Shown here: piece after piece, positions 49,146 through 61,999 of the stretch
Layout: each line of letters opens with the position of its first letter
Numbering within the stretch: the first letter of the stretch is position 1
Translations under genes and position numbers: made by a program
Notes under the pieces: generated by a model
What the model saw: only the letters and a program-made list of their open reading frames with translations
Databases searched by the model: none
What the model was told of the DNA's origin: nothing
From: Mastigias papua
Taxonomy: Eukaryota; Cnidaria; Scyphozoa; Rhizostomeae; Mastigiidae
Length of the DNA stretch: 64,000 bases
Reading direction: 5' to 3'
NCBI GenBank assembly: GCA_964019165.1
Contig: OZ025272.1
Span: 7,998,493-8,062,492 of the forward strand

Positions 49146-51096
49146 TGCTAATTCTATGCAATTTTGCTACTCCAATTTGCATTCTATGTACTGGTTATCT
49201 TTGGGAATGCCATTGATAATTCAAAAATCCAGCGTAGTCACTGGGGAAGAAATCTTGCTATCTACTAGTGGCTTTCCCTAAATCATATGAATTTTAGTAT
49301 GCATTTTGATTATTGTACTTTTATCATTAAAATATCAATGTTCTGCTTGGAAATGGCAAGAAAAGCTCATGTATCAATTTGAAGTCCTTGGGTGATGCTC
49401 ATAAATGGGTCTAACTAAATGTCAGCCTAGGTACCTGCCAGGAACAAAGGCCTACAGTTCATGCCTCATTTCAGAAACTCTCTTTTTGAAACTCAACTGA
49501 CAATTTCGCATTGTAAATTAAAATTTGCGTTGTTCACGAGATTTGATTGTTGAACAAATTGGTTTCATGTGATCTACAGATTTTGGGATTTCTTCATTTA
49601 AGTGTTTAATTATTGAAAAGTGCGTGCATGATATATGCAGTATTTTCCATCTGCTGATTAATTATAAACGAGTTCACTTGGACATTTGGTTGGTTGAATG
49701 AACGAAGGATATTTAAGTGCCTTGCAAAATTTCATCATAGATTATCATTGGACAGGTATTTATTTCGTACAATACTTCGCAAATCACATTCAAAGATCTC
49801 CATAATCTGTGATATTAAGTGCATTTGTTTTGGTGTCTCCTTCGAGAACTTCAGCAGCCAAATCTGTTGCAGCTTAAAGTCATCAAAGGTATTCTATACA
49901 TGATTAGTCTCAGGAAAATGTTTTCTTACGTTGTTAAACATTCCATCATTTTTGTGGGTTTTCAGAATCTTTCAGAGTTGTTTACGTTCATGTATTGATA
50001 GTATTATATGTTTCAACTTCTCACTCAACATTGTAGTAGTGGGGTACTCCCTATCTCCATATTAAGGCAGGGATTAGATTTTAGGAATAAGCAAAGACTA
50101 TGCCCTGTCTTCAGGCAGTTGGCATATAGCAAGTATTGATGAACGAAATGGATTTTCATGACTTACTACTAACTATTATAGCTTACGCAAAAATGCTTTG
50201 CTGTCAATTAGCATGATGTAAGATTTCTTTACAGTCTACGAAGCTTCTCAGATATCAAGTTAATTTGTAGTTTCGCTCATATGCATTATAATTGCGAAAA
50301 AATGGGAGAAAAGACGAAGAGTAGTTGGTGCAGAGTATTGGGAGGTTATCTGATGGAAATCTTTATGATAGACCAGAGACCGGATAATTGCGTATAGCAC
50401 TTCGTTTTAACAGCTTCGACTATTTGGAACATTTTCACACTTCTAGCATCAATTTAATCAATATAGCTCAATGAATATAATACAAACTACCCTAGTGCTT
50501 TTCCACTAAGATCTATACAACATTTTTCTTTGCTTTTAAAGGTTTAAAATAGGATCTCTTTTATGCAGTTGACTTCTAGGATGCATAAAAGGGAATTGAT
50601 AGTCAGTTGCTCTTTGAAAAATTGCTATAAAGAAATTTTATTGAATTTATTGAATGAATCACAGCGCTTCAGAATATGTATACATAGATTTTCGCACTTT
50701 ATAAATGTATTATTATCATTAGTATAATTATTATTATTAACTTTGTTCTCTCCAGAAGAGCATCGATACTTCAATTATAGGCAACTTCCATTCAAATAAA
50801 TAAAAATTTTAATGGAAGGGATTCGTTCACATGTTCACATGTATCGGCTCAAAGTAGCTATATATAATTGTTCAATTTATATTTAGCAGTGAAAAAGTCC
50901 TTCCAATGCGATGAATTCAAAATAAACACATTATACCTTGGAAAATTTGCCCGAATTTCCTCACTTTTTAGGAATGCTGGGGGTGTGACACCGCACATCC
51001 GCCAGTAGTTACGTCTCTGGAGCCCTCATGGATAGCATACGTAAAGATTAGGAAGTTTTCTACGGTAAATGAGTTCTAGTAGCTAGAAGCATTCAA

Positions 51097-51332
51097 ATGA
51101 AGCAAAATCTTCATAACAAACTTTTGCCTATGAGCAGTGACAAGTGGTTTCTGAAAAGTAACGAATTACTGCTCGAAAGTTACGCCGAGATTTTTGAAGA
51201 CTTCTGCTATCCACAGTATATAGATTGTTTTGGGCTCCCTCTACCTAAAGGAGATATTTATGCTAAATCAAGACTTAAAAGATTAAAGTTTAATGAGAGG
51301 GACATTGCTGTACAAACGAATCATAAAAAAAA
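51097..51332 (+). CDS. candidate exon, unrecognised
   Basis: Frame reads MSSDKWFLKSNELLLESYAE then IFEDFCYPQYIDCFGLPLP, ending in a lysine run at a strong donor (AAAA|GTAAGG). No family recognised. Confidence 0.25.
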
Positions 51333-51572
51333 GTAAGGAACTAGGTTTAGATGGTTTAGGTGATTGTAAAAAGCGCAAGATTGGAAGTCTTAGGCCAACG
51401 GGATAGTATTGCTGAGATAAAGATTTGGAGCTAAAATATATGATTGTCTTATGCCTAAGCCACATTATTATTAGCCAGCTTAGCCAAATGAAGCATATCT
51501 ACATTTAAGGAATATTGCTTCCAAAAACATTTCCGGTGCTTTCTTTTCCTTTTTTAACATATAGGTTCTTAC

Positions 51573-51683
51573 CTTAACCAAAGCAAGAAGTCTGTAATTT
51601 ACCCATAAGCTACCTAATAGCTTATTTTTTACAGTTTCTGATACAGGACCATACAAATGAAATCGATTTCTATCCCTGATTTT
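51573..51683 (-). CDS. candidate exon, unrecognised (minus strand)
   Basis: Acceptor tactgcag and donor AAG|GTAAGA enclose 37 codons in phase 0: KIRDRNRFHLYGPVSETVKN then KLLGSLWVNYRLLALVK. Splice edges are good and composition is protein-like. No family recognised. It conflicts in strand with the plus-strand candidates nearby, so at most one set may be real. Confidence 0.3.
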
Positions 51684-53806
51684 CTGCAGTAGTAAAACTG
51701 CTCCCTTCAAGAACCGTGTTTACGCAAGTTATAGGATAACGTGCAGTTCATGAATAATTGAAAGTAGTAAATAGGGATTGCAAAGGTTCTAAAATTCTCT
51801 TCGGGATTCCCACTTGAGCTTGAGCTTTCATTTATAAATTTTTAACTTTTAGAGAGAGAGTAACGGTTGGAAGAAACAGTACACGGACTCAGTCCATTGA
51901 AAGTTGCTCCATATTTTATTCATTGCATTCATTATCCTGTAAGCCTCTAACATCTGCTTGCGATGCTGATATTCGCACAGAAATAACGCATGTGGGGATT
52001 ATAGGTTCTTTTGGCTAGTTTTCCACCTGTCATAGCGTCTGCTGCTTCCAAGTCTTCAACCTAGTACTTCACTGTGTGTTGAAAAGATTTTTGCCTTCAT
52101 ATCGATTGAAAATGATTAAGTATACATTTGCTTCATTTCTTCACTGGATATTCAACGCTACATGATGCCAATTTGTGAATTTTTGCAGCATTTGAAACGT
52201 CCTTTGGTAACCAAAATTTGTGATTTCCAAGTGTGGTTGATAAAATCTATCAATTTTTAATTTTCTTTGTTCCGGTGTGCTACTGTGAAGGAATCCGTCT
52301 CAATAAAATGCAAATTGAAGACAATCTGTGCCAATGTACTTTTCCATGTAAATAAAGCACGCGAAATATTAGAGGTGATTACCATAGTTGTTCTTTTGCT
52401 TATTTAGAAAACGATTGCAATGTAAGGAGTAGTGAATTCCTAGCTGGCCATTACATACTCCAAAGAAAAAACTAGAGGTCACCATTGCAGTGACATCCAA
52501 GTTTTACTTTCGTTCAACGTGTTGTGTTCAGCAATTAACTGATGCTGCAATCAGTAGTACAATGGCCCTTAGTATGATGAAGTCAAGAAGTCCCAAAAGA
52601 CATAGCTTAACGTTCTAAGCTGCCTTTTGCATTTAATTTTCTCAGGAGAAACTTACTATATTGTTCAATGGTTCAGAGTGACCACAACGGGCAATGAACG
52701 TCGACAACAGGTGTTATTTCTATTGTCAAACCCAGTCCCCTTTCCAATGTCTTTGTTGTTGCAACGCCTGCCATTTTGATTCGAGTTTGACAGAGTGGAC
52801 TGAACGCATATTCGAACAGATAGGTTATGCTTGGGAATTGTTCACTGCACTGAACTAACAAGTAAACACCTTGCTTACTTTTGGCAATAAAACCACCGTT
52901 TCTTGTTTCAAACATTGTAGAACGGACTGTTCGGAATTGAATTCAACAATCGTGTTCCATCGATGCCTGATATTATCGTGATATGCCCACAAAATTAACA
53001 GGTATGCTTGTACCATGTGTGTAATTTCAAATAGTGAGGTGTAGAGAGTAACATGCCTTTTTTATTATGTGTTACACTATTCTTCGCTATATTTCGATGC
53101 AAGCAGACCACGAAGGCTAATGCCTTACCGAGAAATCGACGGTTGTTTTCAAGGACAAGCTTATAATGATTTGTGGGATTTTATTGCAGATCAATGTTAC
53201 TTTATTTTATCGTCTTTTTCGAACGAAAAGACATTTATTGTTACCGAACGTGATACTTGGTTGTAGTCTTCATAGCTGGTTTCTATGTAGCCTTGTGATA
53301 TCCACCTTGCGTTTTTCTAAGGTGCTGTAAGCTAAGAAAGCAGCATTTGACACTTTCACCACAGTTAGCGTGAAGTCCACTGGCTTCAAAGTCAATGGCA
53401 TTTACTTTACTGTTGCTAGCCCCTTTTTAAGTAATTTATGACATATAACTATATTAAAGAATCTTTAATAAGGATCAGGTTCAAGTTTAGCATCAACTAT
53501 ATACAGGACGTAGGTTGTGGCAGGGTGTGGGATACACTCTAATTCTAGAATTTGGTTGGCAAAGTCAAATTCAGCAGCTTTCATCAGTAAGGGGCAGATT
53601 ATGTAGACATAGGGACCTCGGTGAAATATTATTTATTGGAAGGCCATTTTTGCAGCAGTGGATATGCACCCAATAATAAATAAGGCACAATGCCACGAGG
53701 GAGGGGGGCTGGGACTTTTGCCTTCCCCTCATGTTTCCAAAAAGTGCTTTTCCCTCTCTGTCTTGTTTTTCATTGTCAATATTCCTAGATCTTTGCCAAA
53801 GCACTA
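51684..53806. other. unassigned
   Basis: A minus-strand AAAATGGCAGGCG near 52770-52790 opens MAGVATTKTLERGLG, which could be a gene start feeding the minus-strand exon at 51573-51683. This is speculative. No other feature. Confidence 0.25.
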
Positions 53807-53808
53807 TA

Positions 53809-54161
53809 CACAGTTTTATAAGAATATCAAATTTTTAACTGAGGTTCAATATTCTTAAATTTTTTGAATTTGAGCCTAAGAATATCCTTAAATTATTCTT
53901 ACATGTTGGTGATTTTGAGCATTAATGCTTGTATAAACTATATTCTTATTATATAAAGTGGCTGACACTGCATGAGGAGTTGCTAAGTTGCATCATAGCA
54001 TAATGACTCCCAGACCAGATAAATCAAGCTCACACTTATTTTGTTTTCTAAAGAAAACTCAAAATATCTAAACTTTCATGAAGCTTGAACCTTGCATTAT
54101 TCTCAAATCATTCTTAAATCTCTTTGAAGTTGAGCCTTCATATTCTTAGGAAAGAAGTGTG
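53809..54161. mobile_element. MITE, CACA..TAAGAATAT TIR, TA target duplication
   Basis: Left CACAGTTTTATAAGAATATC matches the reverse complement of the right end CACACTTCTTTCCTAAGAAT with gaps. TA flanks both ends (53807-53808 and 54162-54163). Subterminal phrases ttcttaaat and ttgagcc(t) recur near both ends. Same general design as the elements at 15347 and 62660. Confidence 0.7.
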
Positions 54162-54163
54162 TA

Positions 54164-56694
54164 CCATTCAGTCAGATTTGGGTCTGGGATATGGCTTTTA
54201 AGCTATTCTTTAGGGTAGAAGTAAAACATGTTTCTCCTGCAGTGGATCAAACCATGGTATGCAATGTTAAAATCATTGATTCTAAACTGTTTCACAAAAA
54301 TTGTTGAGCAAGTAAATGTGGGAAATAGTGATTTGACAGACATTTAGAGATTTGTGCTGGGCAAGCACAAATGATCATATGGGTCATTGACCAGTGACTA
54401 TTTCAGGGTGATTTGTAATTTTGTTGTCTTGCAGTTTGATCAGGGGTGGTGCTAGGGGAGGACTAGGGGGCTATATCCCTATCAGAGAATGCTAGCCCCT
54501 CATTGGTTGGTGAAGAACTCTTCTTGGCATAGCAATGTTGTGTTTTGGTAGTGGAAAGCTTTCAATGCATAGGGAAAACAATGTAAATGATAGTATTGGC
54601 ATAGGCAACAGAACAATATCTTCCTTTATGGTTCAATGTGTTTACTGTTGGTACTATCATAACACCTATTATATGTACTATGAATGTTCTTCTTATTACA
54701 TTGGCACTACACTAAACTCTTTTACTAGTTTCAGTATTTTCAACAGTTTTTAAAGTAGGAGTTGCATTTATTTGTGTAGGAGTTGCAAGACCACGAGGAA
54801 ACTTTTATGTATGATACATCATACAATTTACCTAAGGGAAAGTAGGTGATGCAAATCAGAAAGCTGCCATCAGATGTAATGGCTGATGGCTGATTTTGAA
54901 AACACTTACTTTTAGAACTTTTTGCTATGGTTGGGATAAAGTAATCAAATATGGAGTGCCATTTATCTACTGAAGTAATTCCTCTGACTTTCTATCCAAA
55001 ATGTGATTGTCATTTTCAGTTGCAATATGTAGCAGAAAGCAGCCAAGAGGCAAGCTGAGTTTATTGAATAATGGGAACTTATTGGGCTTCTCTACATAAC
55101 TGAAAGTACATTGCTTTTTACATTCTTGCTAGTTCATTTAATCAATGGCCTTCTACCTCTGCTCAAATGGAAACTGTTCCTCATTAGTATATACCATGCA
55201 CTTGTGAAAAATTAAGAAATAACAGACCCCTCTAGTAGTAGACAGTCTTACACCTTTAATAATATTGCACTATATGAGCCTTATTGTATAGTGTAGCAGG
55301 CAAAAGCAGTGTTGGGTACAGCATTAAAGATTTTTCTGTGATGTTGGTGAATGTGGTATTTTCTCTGCTGTTGTCAGAAATATTGTTCTTTCATTGTGTA
55401 AAATCCTTGTTTTTTGCAGCCATTTGATTTAGCACTCTTTCTTGGTTGTCCCATAGTCTCTGCATGAACTAGCAGGTGTCTATGATAATTGCATTGCATT
55501 TATACTAATCTGTTTAGGAAGCTGAAATAAACATGTGCAAAATGCAAAGTATCATTTACCTTTTTGACTAGCATCCTGGTATGCTGGCACAAGAAGTAGT
55601 ATGTAGGGAATGGCACAGATTTGATGGAGTTTTCTATCTAGATGTATGATGCATTACATTATCTCAATAGTCATTGGATTGGGGATATTTTAGTAATTTT
55701 AGGATAGGTTATTGTTGACTTATTTAGCGAGTAGGTAGTTTGCTTTATTTTTTGGTAAGATCATACATTCAGTTTCCTATTGATAAATGCAGTTTATAGT
55801 GATGAATGATGGTTCATACCATATCTTCATTAGTCTATAGTCCACAGAATATAGAATGCACAATTCCAAAATATTCCCATTTATGGTATATACTGGGTGG
55901 AATTTGAAGTGTCTGTTACACACCATCATCTTGAATAATTCTGGTATCATTGATGGTAGACTGCCTGGATGCATACTTAATTGTTGTTTTGAGGATGGAC
56001 ACTGGTTGCTACCTTATTATCATATTCATTGACAGCTATAGTCTTTCTGTAACTCCCATCTGTTTTGATAAAGTGATTGTCTCATTTGGTTGTATTCCCC
56101 ATTTCACCAATAACCCTTTAGGTAGATCAGTAAATTACATGTTAGCCTGTCCAAGTTAGATTTTGGAAGAGATTCCATTTTCTGAGGCTGGGAAATTTGA
56201 TACCAATTCTTCTAAGAAGCCTGTGGTTGCTAGTGTCTGAAAGTTAGCACCAAAATGCATCCTAAATCCACTATTAATGAAGGAGATTTTCGTGCATGGA
56301 AAAATAAGCTACAGCTTGTGGTACATTCAATTCCAAAAGTAAGCACCATCTATTTCGGAGTTAGTAGCTGGTAAAGCCCATTTAATAACACAAACCTAGC
56401 ACTTTTTTGGAGATACCTTCAACTCAAATGGTGACTTGTTTACTTTGAGTCCTCCCCTTGGTAGCATTAAAAGTAGTCATTTGTCTGAGCTATTTTGTAG
56501 CTCATGTTATATAAATGAGCAGCCTCCTATAATACTTGATATATCTCCATCCATATTGTTTAGCTATGGCTATTTGTACAGTACATTGAGCTGATTTAAT
56601 TTGAATGATGCTAGTATGTAGGCTCCCCTTTCTTTTAAATATCAGTGGGTTAGCACAGGAGTTGATCTTCGTACTAGACTTGTAGCATGTTTAG
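54164..56694. other. unassigned
   Basis: No coding or repeat structure recognised apart from chance-length frames. Confidence 0.35.
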
Positions 56695-56982
56695 TCAATA
56701 CCCAGTTGTGTCCACCAGCTGGTAATTTGGACTAGGGTGCTTTTTGTTGCGAAGGCGATCTTTTCTATTTATCATTTTGCATGAACGGTAGACTTCCTCC
56801 ATTGGAGCCTCGTATCGGTCCCACTTTTCGCAATTTTGAATTTGATAGAGCCCGGTGATGGTGTAGTGCCATTTGTCCTGTACCGTACCAAGTGCTTCAA
56901 TTAGGAGGAGTTGCCTTCGACTTTTGCGGCAGGACGGAATTGTTTTGTAAGGTACCCGTTGGCAGGCAGTCATTCGGAGCAA
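56695..56982 (-). CDS. possible exon, unrecognised
   Basis: A minus-strand 95-codon frame with unusually even base composition for the window. It reads MLRMTACQRVPYKTIPSCRK, SRRQLLLIEALGTVQDKWHY and EEVYRSCKMINRKDRLRNKK, ending at TGA. An AG precedes it (ttaattcag) and GG|GTATTG lies near its end, so it could be an exon or first exon of a gene divergent from the CBFA2T homologue. No family recognised. Part of it (GGGTACCTTACAAAACAA) recurs at 62445-62462, which argues for a repeat. Confidence 0.3.
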   Translation of the reverse strand: MLRMTACQRVPYKTIPSCRKSRRQLLLIEALGTVQDKWHYTITGLYQIQNCEKWDRYEAPMEEVYRSCKMINRKDRLRNKKHPSPNYQLVDTTGY

Positions 56983-56999
56983 GCTGAATTAAAATTTAA

Positions 57000-57233
57000 T
57001 ATCATGCCAGCGACACTAGTTGAGTCACAAGGTCATTGAATAGTTAGCTGGTGGTGTGATAGTGTTATGCTGAACGCTTCTACTACAACGACTTTCTTAA
57101 CTATACCTCGATATTTTATGAAGGAGGATACATTTACTTGCCGTTGATGAGAGAAGCTTCGTATAACGTAAAAGTAGTGCCACCTCTACTGTGTGGTTTA
57201 CAGTGTCGTTTATTTTGAGTCGAATCATTGGTG
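57000..57233 (+). promoter_or_regulatory. possible 5' exon/promoter of CBFA2T homologue
   Basis: A region of relatively high CpG ends in a consensus donor gtg|gtaagtaatg at 57234, upstream of the first recognised coding exon, whose acceptor at 58617 shows that an upstream exon exists. The link is inferred from position alone. Confidence 0.25.
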
Positions 57234-58617
57234 GTAAGTAATGTATAAATATGGAAGAGATGTTGTAGTAAACTTTGTTATGTGCACGATGTAGAGACAG
57301 ATCTATTATAGAATGTTTAGCATCATCGTTTGGTACTACTTACGTGCTAAGTTTATTTTAATGTACTGCTACTTAAGTTAATATTTCATTGGTTCATCAG
57401 TACTAGAATACTAGCGTGATGATTACAAACTCCGGCTTAATTTATTTGGGGTCTTCAGTTCAAATATTTGATGCATTTATAGTCCAAAGCTTAGCTTATT
57501 GTTTTGAGACAATGGAAAGAATTTTCTAGAAAAGCTCTAGGTGTTCTTATAATGAGAAGAACATTCGTCAGATCATGTCTGCACAAAAATGGTATTTTGC
57601 TTGGGTCTCATTTCTGAGATAAATTAACATCTTGACTATGGTGGTAGTATTCTACGTGAAAACTCTGAGTAACTGACATTTATTGAGTGAAGTCTCAGTG
57701 AATTTTAATTTGTGTGGCACAGATTCAACAACATAGCAATTCAAATCTAAGCGTTGTAACATTATGTTGTAGCGTTATGTTGCAGTAAGTGCCTAGGATT
57801 TTTTTGTTGCCAGGCATATTTTTCTTGGAAATTTAAGGGAATGGATTAGTATTTCATTCTGAGTGAAATTATCCTAGAAGGGGAGGAATATTTTGTACAT
57901 GTTTTTTCTGGTAGCTTTTCATTCCATATACCTAGCCCAGGGGATGGCCCTCCTTCTCTTTGTGATTGCATGTCACCAACTGTTTCCTGACCCCTAACTA
58001 TTTAGCCTCAGTTCTAAGAAGCCCTAAATATTTGTCTCAAAATTTTGAAGTCCTATCTAGTGTTGCAAATTTGAACTTGTATTGTCAATCCTGATATATG
58101 ATTATGAAATATTGATTGTTTTCATGGTTGGGACCTGATTATCACAGACCTGATTATTGATCTTTGTTCAATCTTAAACGCTATATATAGACATGATGGG
58201 ATTATCAAAAGTTATATCAAGTACTGTATAGTATACTCTCTTTGAGCATACGTAGCTGAGGAAATAGATGTAGTGAAAAGTACAAGTGGCCTGGTATGAA
58301 AGTTTTTAGCTGCCTATCCATTTAGTGGTTGGTTACCCAAGACTAGCGGAGAAATGTATATGATAGCCAATTTAGAGAACATCTCTGCAATGAGTACTTC
58401 TGTCATTTGAAAAACTTCATGACTGGAATTATTGGTTTTAAAGACCCCTGTGCCCAGTATATAGTTCTTTATTTTTAGGAGCTGATCAATGTCTACTGAG
58501 GGAGTTGTTTTACACCATTTTAAAAGTATTGTTATGAGTGAAAATTTGAGTTTTGTTAAACCCCTTGTCTCATTTGTCATTATTTTTTGTAGTGTTTTAA
58601 TTTTGATTGAATTTCAG

Positions 58618-58979
58618 ACACACAGGAAGTCAAAATGCCAGATTCACCTGCACCTAACTCAGTTTCACTATCAGCACCAAATGCATCATTGGCATCAATT
58701 GTATCATCTCCAGTCAGTAGCCACCCACCCAGCAGTGGTCCAGTTGCCCATGATGGCAGACCAGTGACAGCAATTAATCCTAGTGTTGTAAATGGTCATC
58801 CATCAAGTCCCAGTAGATCTCTTTCTCCCAGTATGGCTAATGGCAGTCAGCTACCTCCAACATGTGGAGCTAGGCAGCTTAGCAAGTTAAAGAGATTTCT
58901 TACCACCCTGCAGCAGTTTGGTTCTGATATATCTCCTGAAATTGGAGAGAGAGTCAGAGGTCTCATTGTTAGCCTTGTG
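58618..58979 (+). CDS. CBFA2T: CBFA2T exon A (leader and TAFH start)
   Basis: Acceptor tgaatttcag, ATG at 58635, donor GTG|GTAAGC. Residues 1-115: Ser/Pro-rich leader, then [20 protein letters not shown] and [15 protein letters not shown]. Confidence 0.93.
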
Positions 58980-60896
58980 GTAAGCTATATAGTTACAATT
59001 TTTGCTGCTGGGAGTTGGTAGTTTGGGAATGAATTGATTTCAGATTTTTACTAACAAATGTTCAATTTAATTGATTTTCTAAATTTAGAAGTATTGTAAA
59101 AGAGTGAAATTATGCTAGGGTTATTGAGATTGCAATAATGCTGTTTCTCCAGGACCCTAGATTTTATACCTTTTGGTGATGAAATGGCTTTACTAGGCCA
59201 TAGTTTGACAGAAATTGAATAGAAAGATCCTGTTCATGTATTTCCATGCATGGAAATTGGAGCTGTTTGGTCCATAACCTTTGCTAGATTCTGTCATATC
59301 TTGTGTTTTTGATTTATCAGTCTATTAGTCTTGTACAGTGGTAGTTATTTTTCTTGTTTTCAGAACAATGCAATGACTGTAGAAGAATTCCATCAACAGC
59401 TACAAGATGCAACAAACTTCCCATTGCGACCTTTTGTTATTCCATTTTTAAAGGTGTTGCATCTTACAAATTATATTTTTTCCATCTGAAAGTGTTTCTT
59501 GTAGTGTAAATATCAGTAATTTATGGTTTTGTTTTAGTTTCTCAGAATGAGCTACAAGCTGAAATGAGCTACTACTCCATAGCCACAATCACATTTAGCG
59601 TATGAAGTTGGAATAGAGTATATCTGTAAAAGTATTTTTCATTTCATTGTCATATGTTTTGATATAAGTCTTCAGTGCCAAGAAGAAGATGGCTGTTGAA
59701 ATGCATGCAATTGAAAATAGTAATAATTTTAAACTTACCTCATTTTATATAGAAATTTATGCACCTTTTCATGAAAAAGTTGTCATGATGATGGTACATC
59801 ACCCATACAAATCAGCCTAGGAGAGTAGTTGGGTGATAAAAGTTTTTGAGCACTTCACAGGCATCTCCCAGAAGCATCCTCCAGAAACATAATTTGATAG
59901 AATGTCAGCATTTTATAAAACATTGTTCTTGGCTACACCTAGTTATGTTGAGGTGCATGATAAACACTTCACTCTTATTTTACACCTAACTATGATGGTA
60001 TTTGATCTTGAGCACATCACACAGAAGCAGGTTTTAGTTTGAACTGACTTTCTTGAGTCTCTGCACCAGAATTCTTTTGGTGATGAGTGCATGCAATTAT
60101 TGATATTTGGCTATGTTCTCTGTCTAAAATTGAGTGCTAAGTCATAATTGTTGGGGCTAAATCAGGATTTTGCAATGGCAGTCAATCACCCATGTGAATA
60201 GGGTTATGAAAATGTTTGCAAGGGTACAGGCAAGGTCAAGGGCAATTGTCTACATAATAGGGAAAGGTCTGATATATATTTGTATATATATTTATATATT
60301 TGTATGTGTATATATTTCATATTACTGAAGGAGATTAAAATAGAAGTATTCAAGACCTGGAGAGTTGAAATGCTTTCCTGGGCGTTTCATGTATTATTTA
60401 AGGCATTGATATTGTGAGGAGGTTATGAGAGTTTTTGTGGATATCTTATTTGCTCTGCATTATACAGTATCTTGTTTAGTGACTGAATTTATCCATAGTA
60501 ATGATTATAGCAACTGAATGTTTGCTAGCAGAGGTTTTGTTATCTAAGGTTTGATGCTCCATTCTGATTTACTAGTTGATTAATAAATGATTATCTTTTG
60601 GTGCATTAATTCATTGCTTGCTCCATGGTGTTGTTGGTTAGTGTCTTTCATAGTTGATTAGCAAGATTATAACACTGTAAGCCAATCTTATTATTATAGT
60701 GTATTATCTTTTGTTAGGCAAATTTACCTTTGCTTCAACAAGAGCTGATTCAGTGTTCACAAATGGCAAAACAATCGCCTCATCAATACATGAATCAGCA
60801 TGAGCCAGTTCTTCATGACAGGGATAGGTTACATCTTGATGCAGATGAATTTGTTGGTGAGCGAGTGGGAGAGAAGAGAAAGGTTGAGCTTGAAAG
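58618..60896 (+). CDS. CBFA2T: CBFA2T/MTG/Nervy-family corepressor, 5' exons (partial)
   Basis: Transcriptional corepressors of this family (RUNX1T1/ETO, CBFA2T2, CBFA2T3, fly Nervy) bridge DNA-binding factors to histone deacetylases in the nucleus. Three exons join in frame: 58618-58979, 59364-59453 and 60718-60896. With the ATG at 58635 they encode about 205 residues. A Ser/Pro-rich leader beginning MPDSPAP (as in human MPDSPVD) leads to the NHR1/TAFH domain at about residues 79-175 ([58 protein letters not shown]), nearly identical to vertebrate members. The basic [10 protein letters not shown] linker ends the third exon. NHR2, NHR3 and MYND domains must lie beyond the window. The acceptor at 58617 and in-frame TQEVK before MPDSP leave an earlier start possible. 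The orthologue within the family is not resolved. Confidence 0.93.
58980..59363 (+). other. CBFA2T intron between exons A and B
   Basis: 384 bp, GT-AG, no insert. Confidence 0.85.
59364..59453 (+). CDS. CBFA2T: CBFA2T exon B (TAFH middle)
   Basis: Acceptor ttcttgttttcag, donor AAG|GTGTTG, 30 codons in phase 0: [20 protein letters not shown] then [10 protein letters not shown], the invariant centre of the TAFH domain. Confidence 0.93.
59454..60717 (+). other. CBFA2T intron between exons B and C
   Basis: 1264 bp, GT-AG, with a short tatatatttgtat repeat at about 60270-60310. No mobile element end seen. Confidence 0.8.
60718..60896 (+). CDS. CBFA2T: CBFA2T exon C (TAFH end and linker)
   Basis: Acceptor tcttttgttag, donor AAAG|GTAGGA, 59 codons plus 2 bases: [32 protein letters not shown], then an acidic and a basic linker. 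Confidence 0.92.
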
Positions 60897-61570
60897 GTAG
60901 GATAACCTGAAAATCCTTGCTTTGGTTGTAAGAGATTAGTAGTGTTAGCTAGAAGCATTGACCTCTGAACTGCTCTTTTCTAGGTTTTGGTCTGCTATAT
61001 CTTTTCAAAAAGCACATGTCACATGTGTGGTTATTAGATTGTTACCACTGCCATGAATTCTTAATAGCTTTGCATATGACTGTGGTATAGCAGTAGGCTG
61101 GTATCAGTGACGGTGTTACCATATTGAACTTTCTGGTCATGTTATTTAGTCATTAATAAAACATTATGAAATACACATGGTGCATAGCATTACCAGTATA
61201 TGACAGGTGGCACAAGTGTTGCACTCATAAATTATTCATGCCATATGAACATTAGAAGTGTTTAATGTCAGGTACCAGTTATGCAGAAGTTTTTGTATTT
61301 GTTAGTGCAAAACCTGCTAAAAATATAAATTCCACAGTTGCATAGTGCCCTCAGGAAAATCTCTTTAAAAATGTGGCACAGTAGAGCTGTGTCATATCCA
61401 TATATATACTTTCTTGTATTGTGATGCTTTAATTGATACCCTCTTCAGTACTGAGAAGATACCAATTGAAATATCTATGATCACGAGAAAGCATATTTTT
61501 GGATTGTCCTATACTACGTTGATATACTTAATATGGCTGTGACATGTACATACATGCATATATATGTATG

Positions 61571-61676
<106 letters not shown>

Positions 61677-61679
61677 ATG

Positions 61680-61863
61680 TGAAAAGTCTGTTGGTACAGA
61701 ACTTCACTACAGGACGAAAAAGCAGCGCCATGTTTTAGTCATACTGGAAAGCTTATTTTTCTTTGTTTTATTTCTTAAAAGCTTTTGTTTTTGACAAGTG
61801 TCGGACGAAAACAGCTTTTCAGTATGACTAAAACATGGTGCCGCTTTTTCGTGCTGTAGTGAA
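61680..61863. mobile_element. small Penelope-derived fold-back with degenerate hammerhead
   Basis: The left part (aaaagtctgttggtacagaa, then gccatgttttagtcatactg) and the right part (cagtatgactaaaacatggt, then gctgtagtgaaa) are inverted and homologous to the outer ends of the 24.85-25.79 kb fold-back. The right part keeps gtgtcggacgaaaacagctt, but the core CTGACGA has become TTGACAA (61791-61797), so cleavage is unlikely. It lies between a TG array and a TA/TG array, in the intron after CBFA2T exon C. Confidence 0.75.
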
Positions 61864-61872
61864 AGTGATATA

Positions 61873-61999
<127 letters not shown>

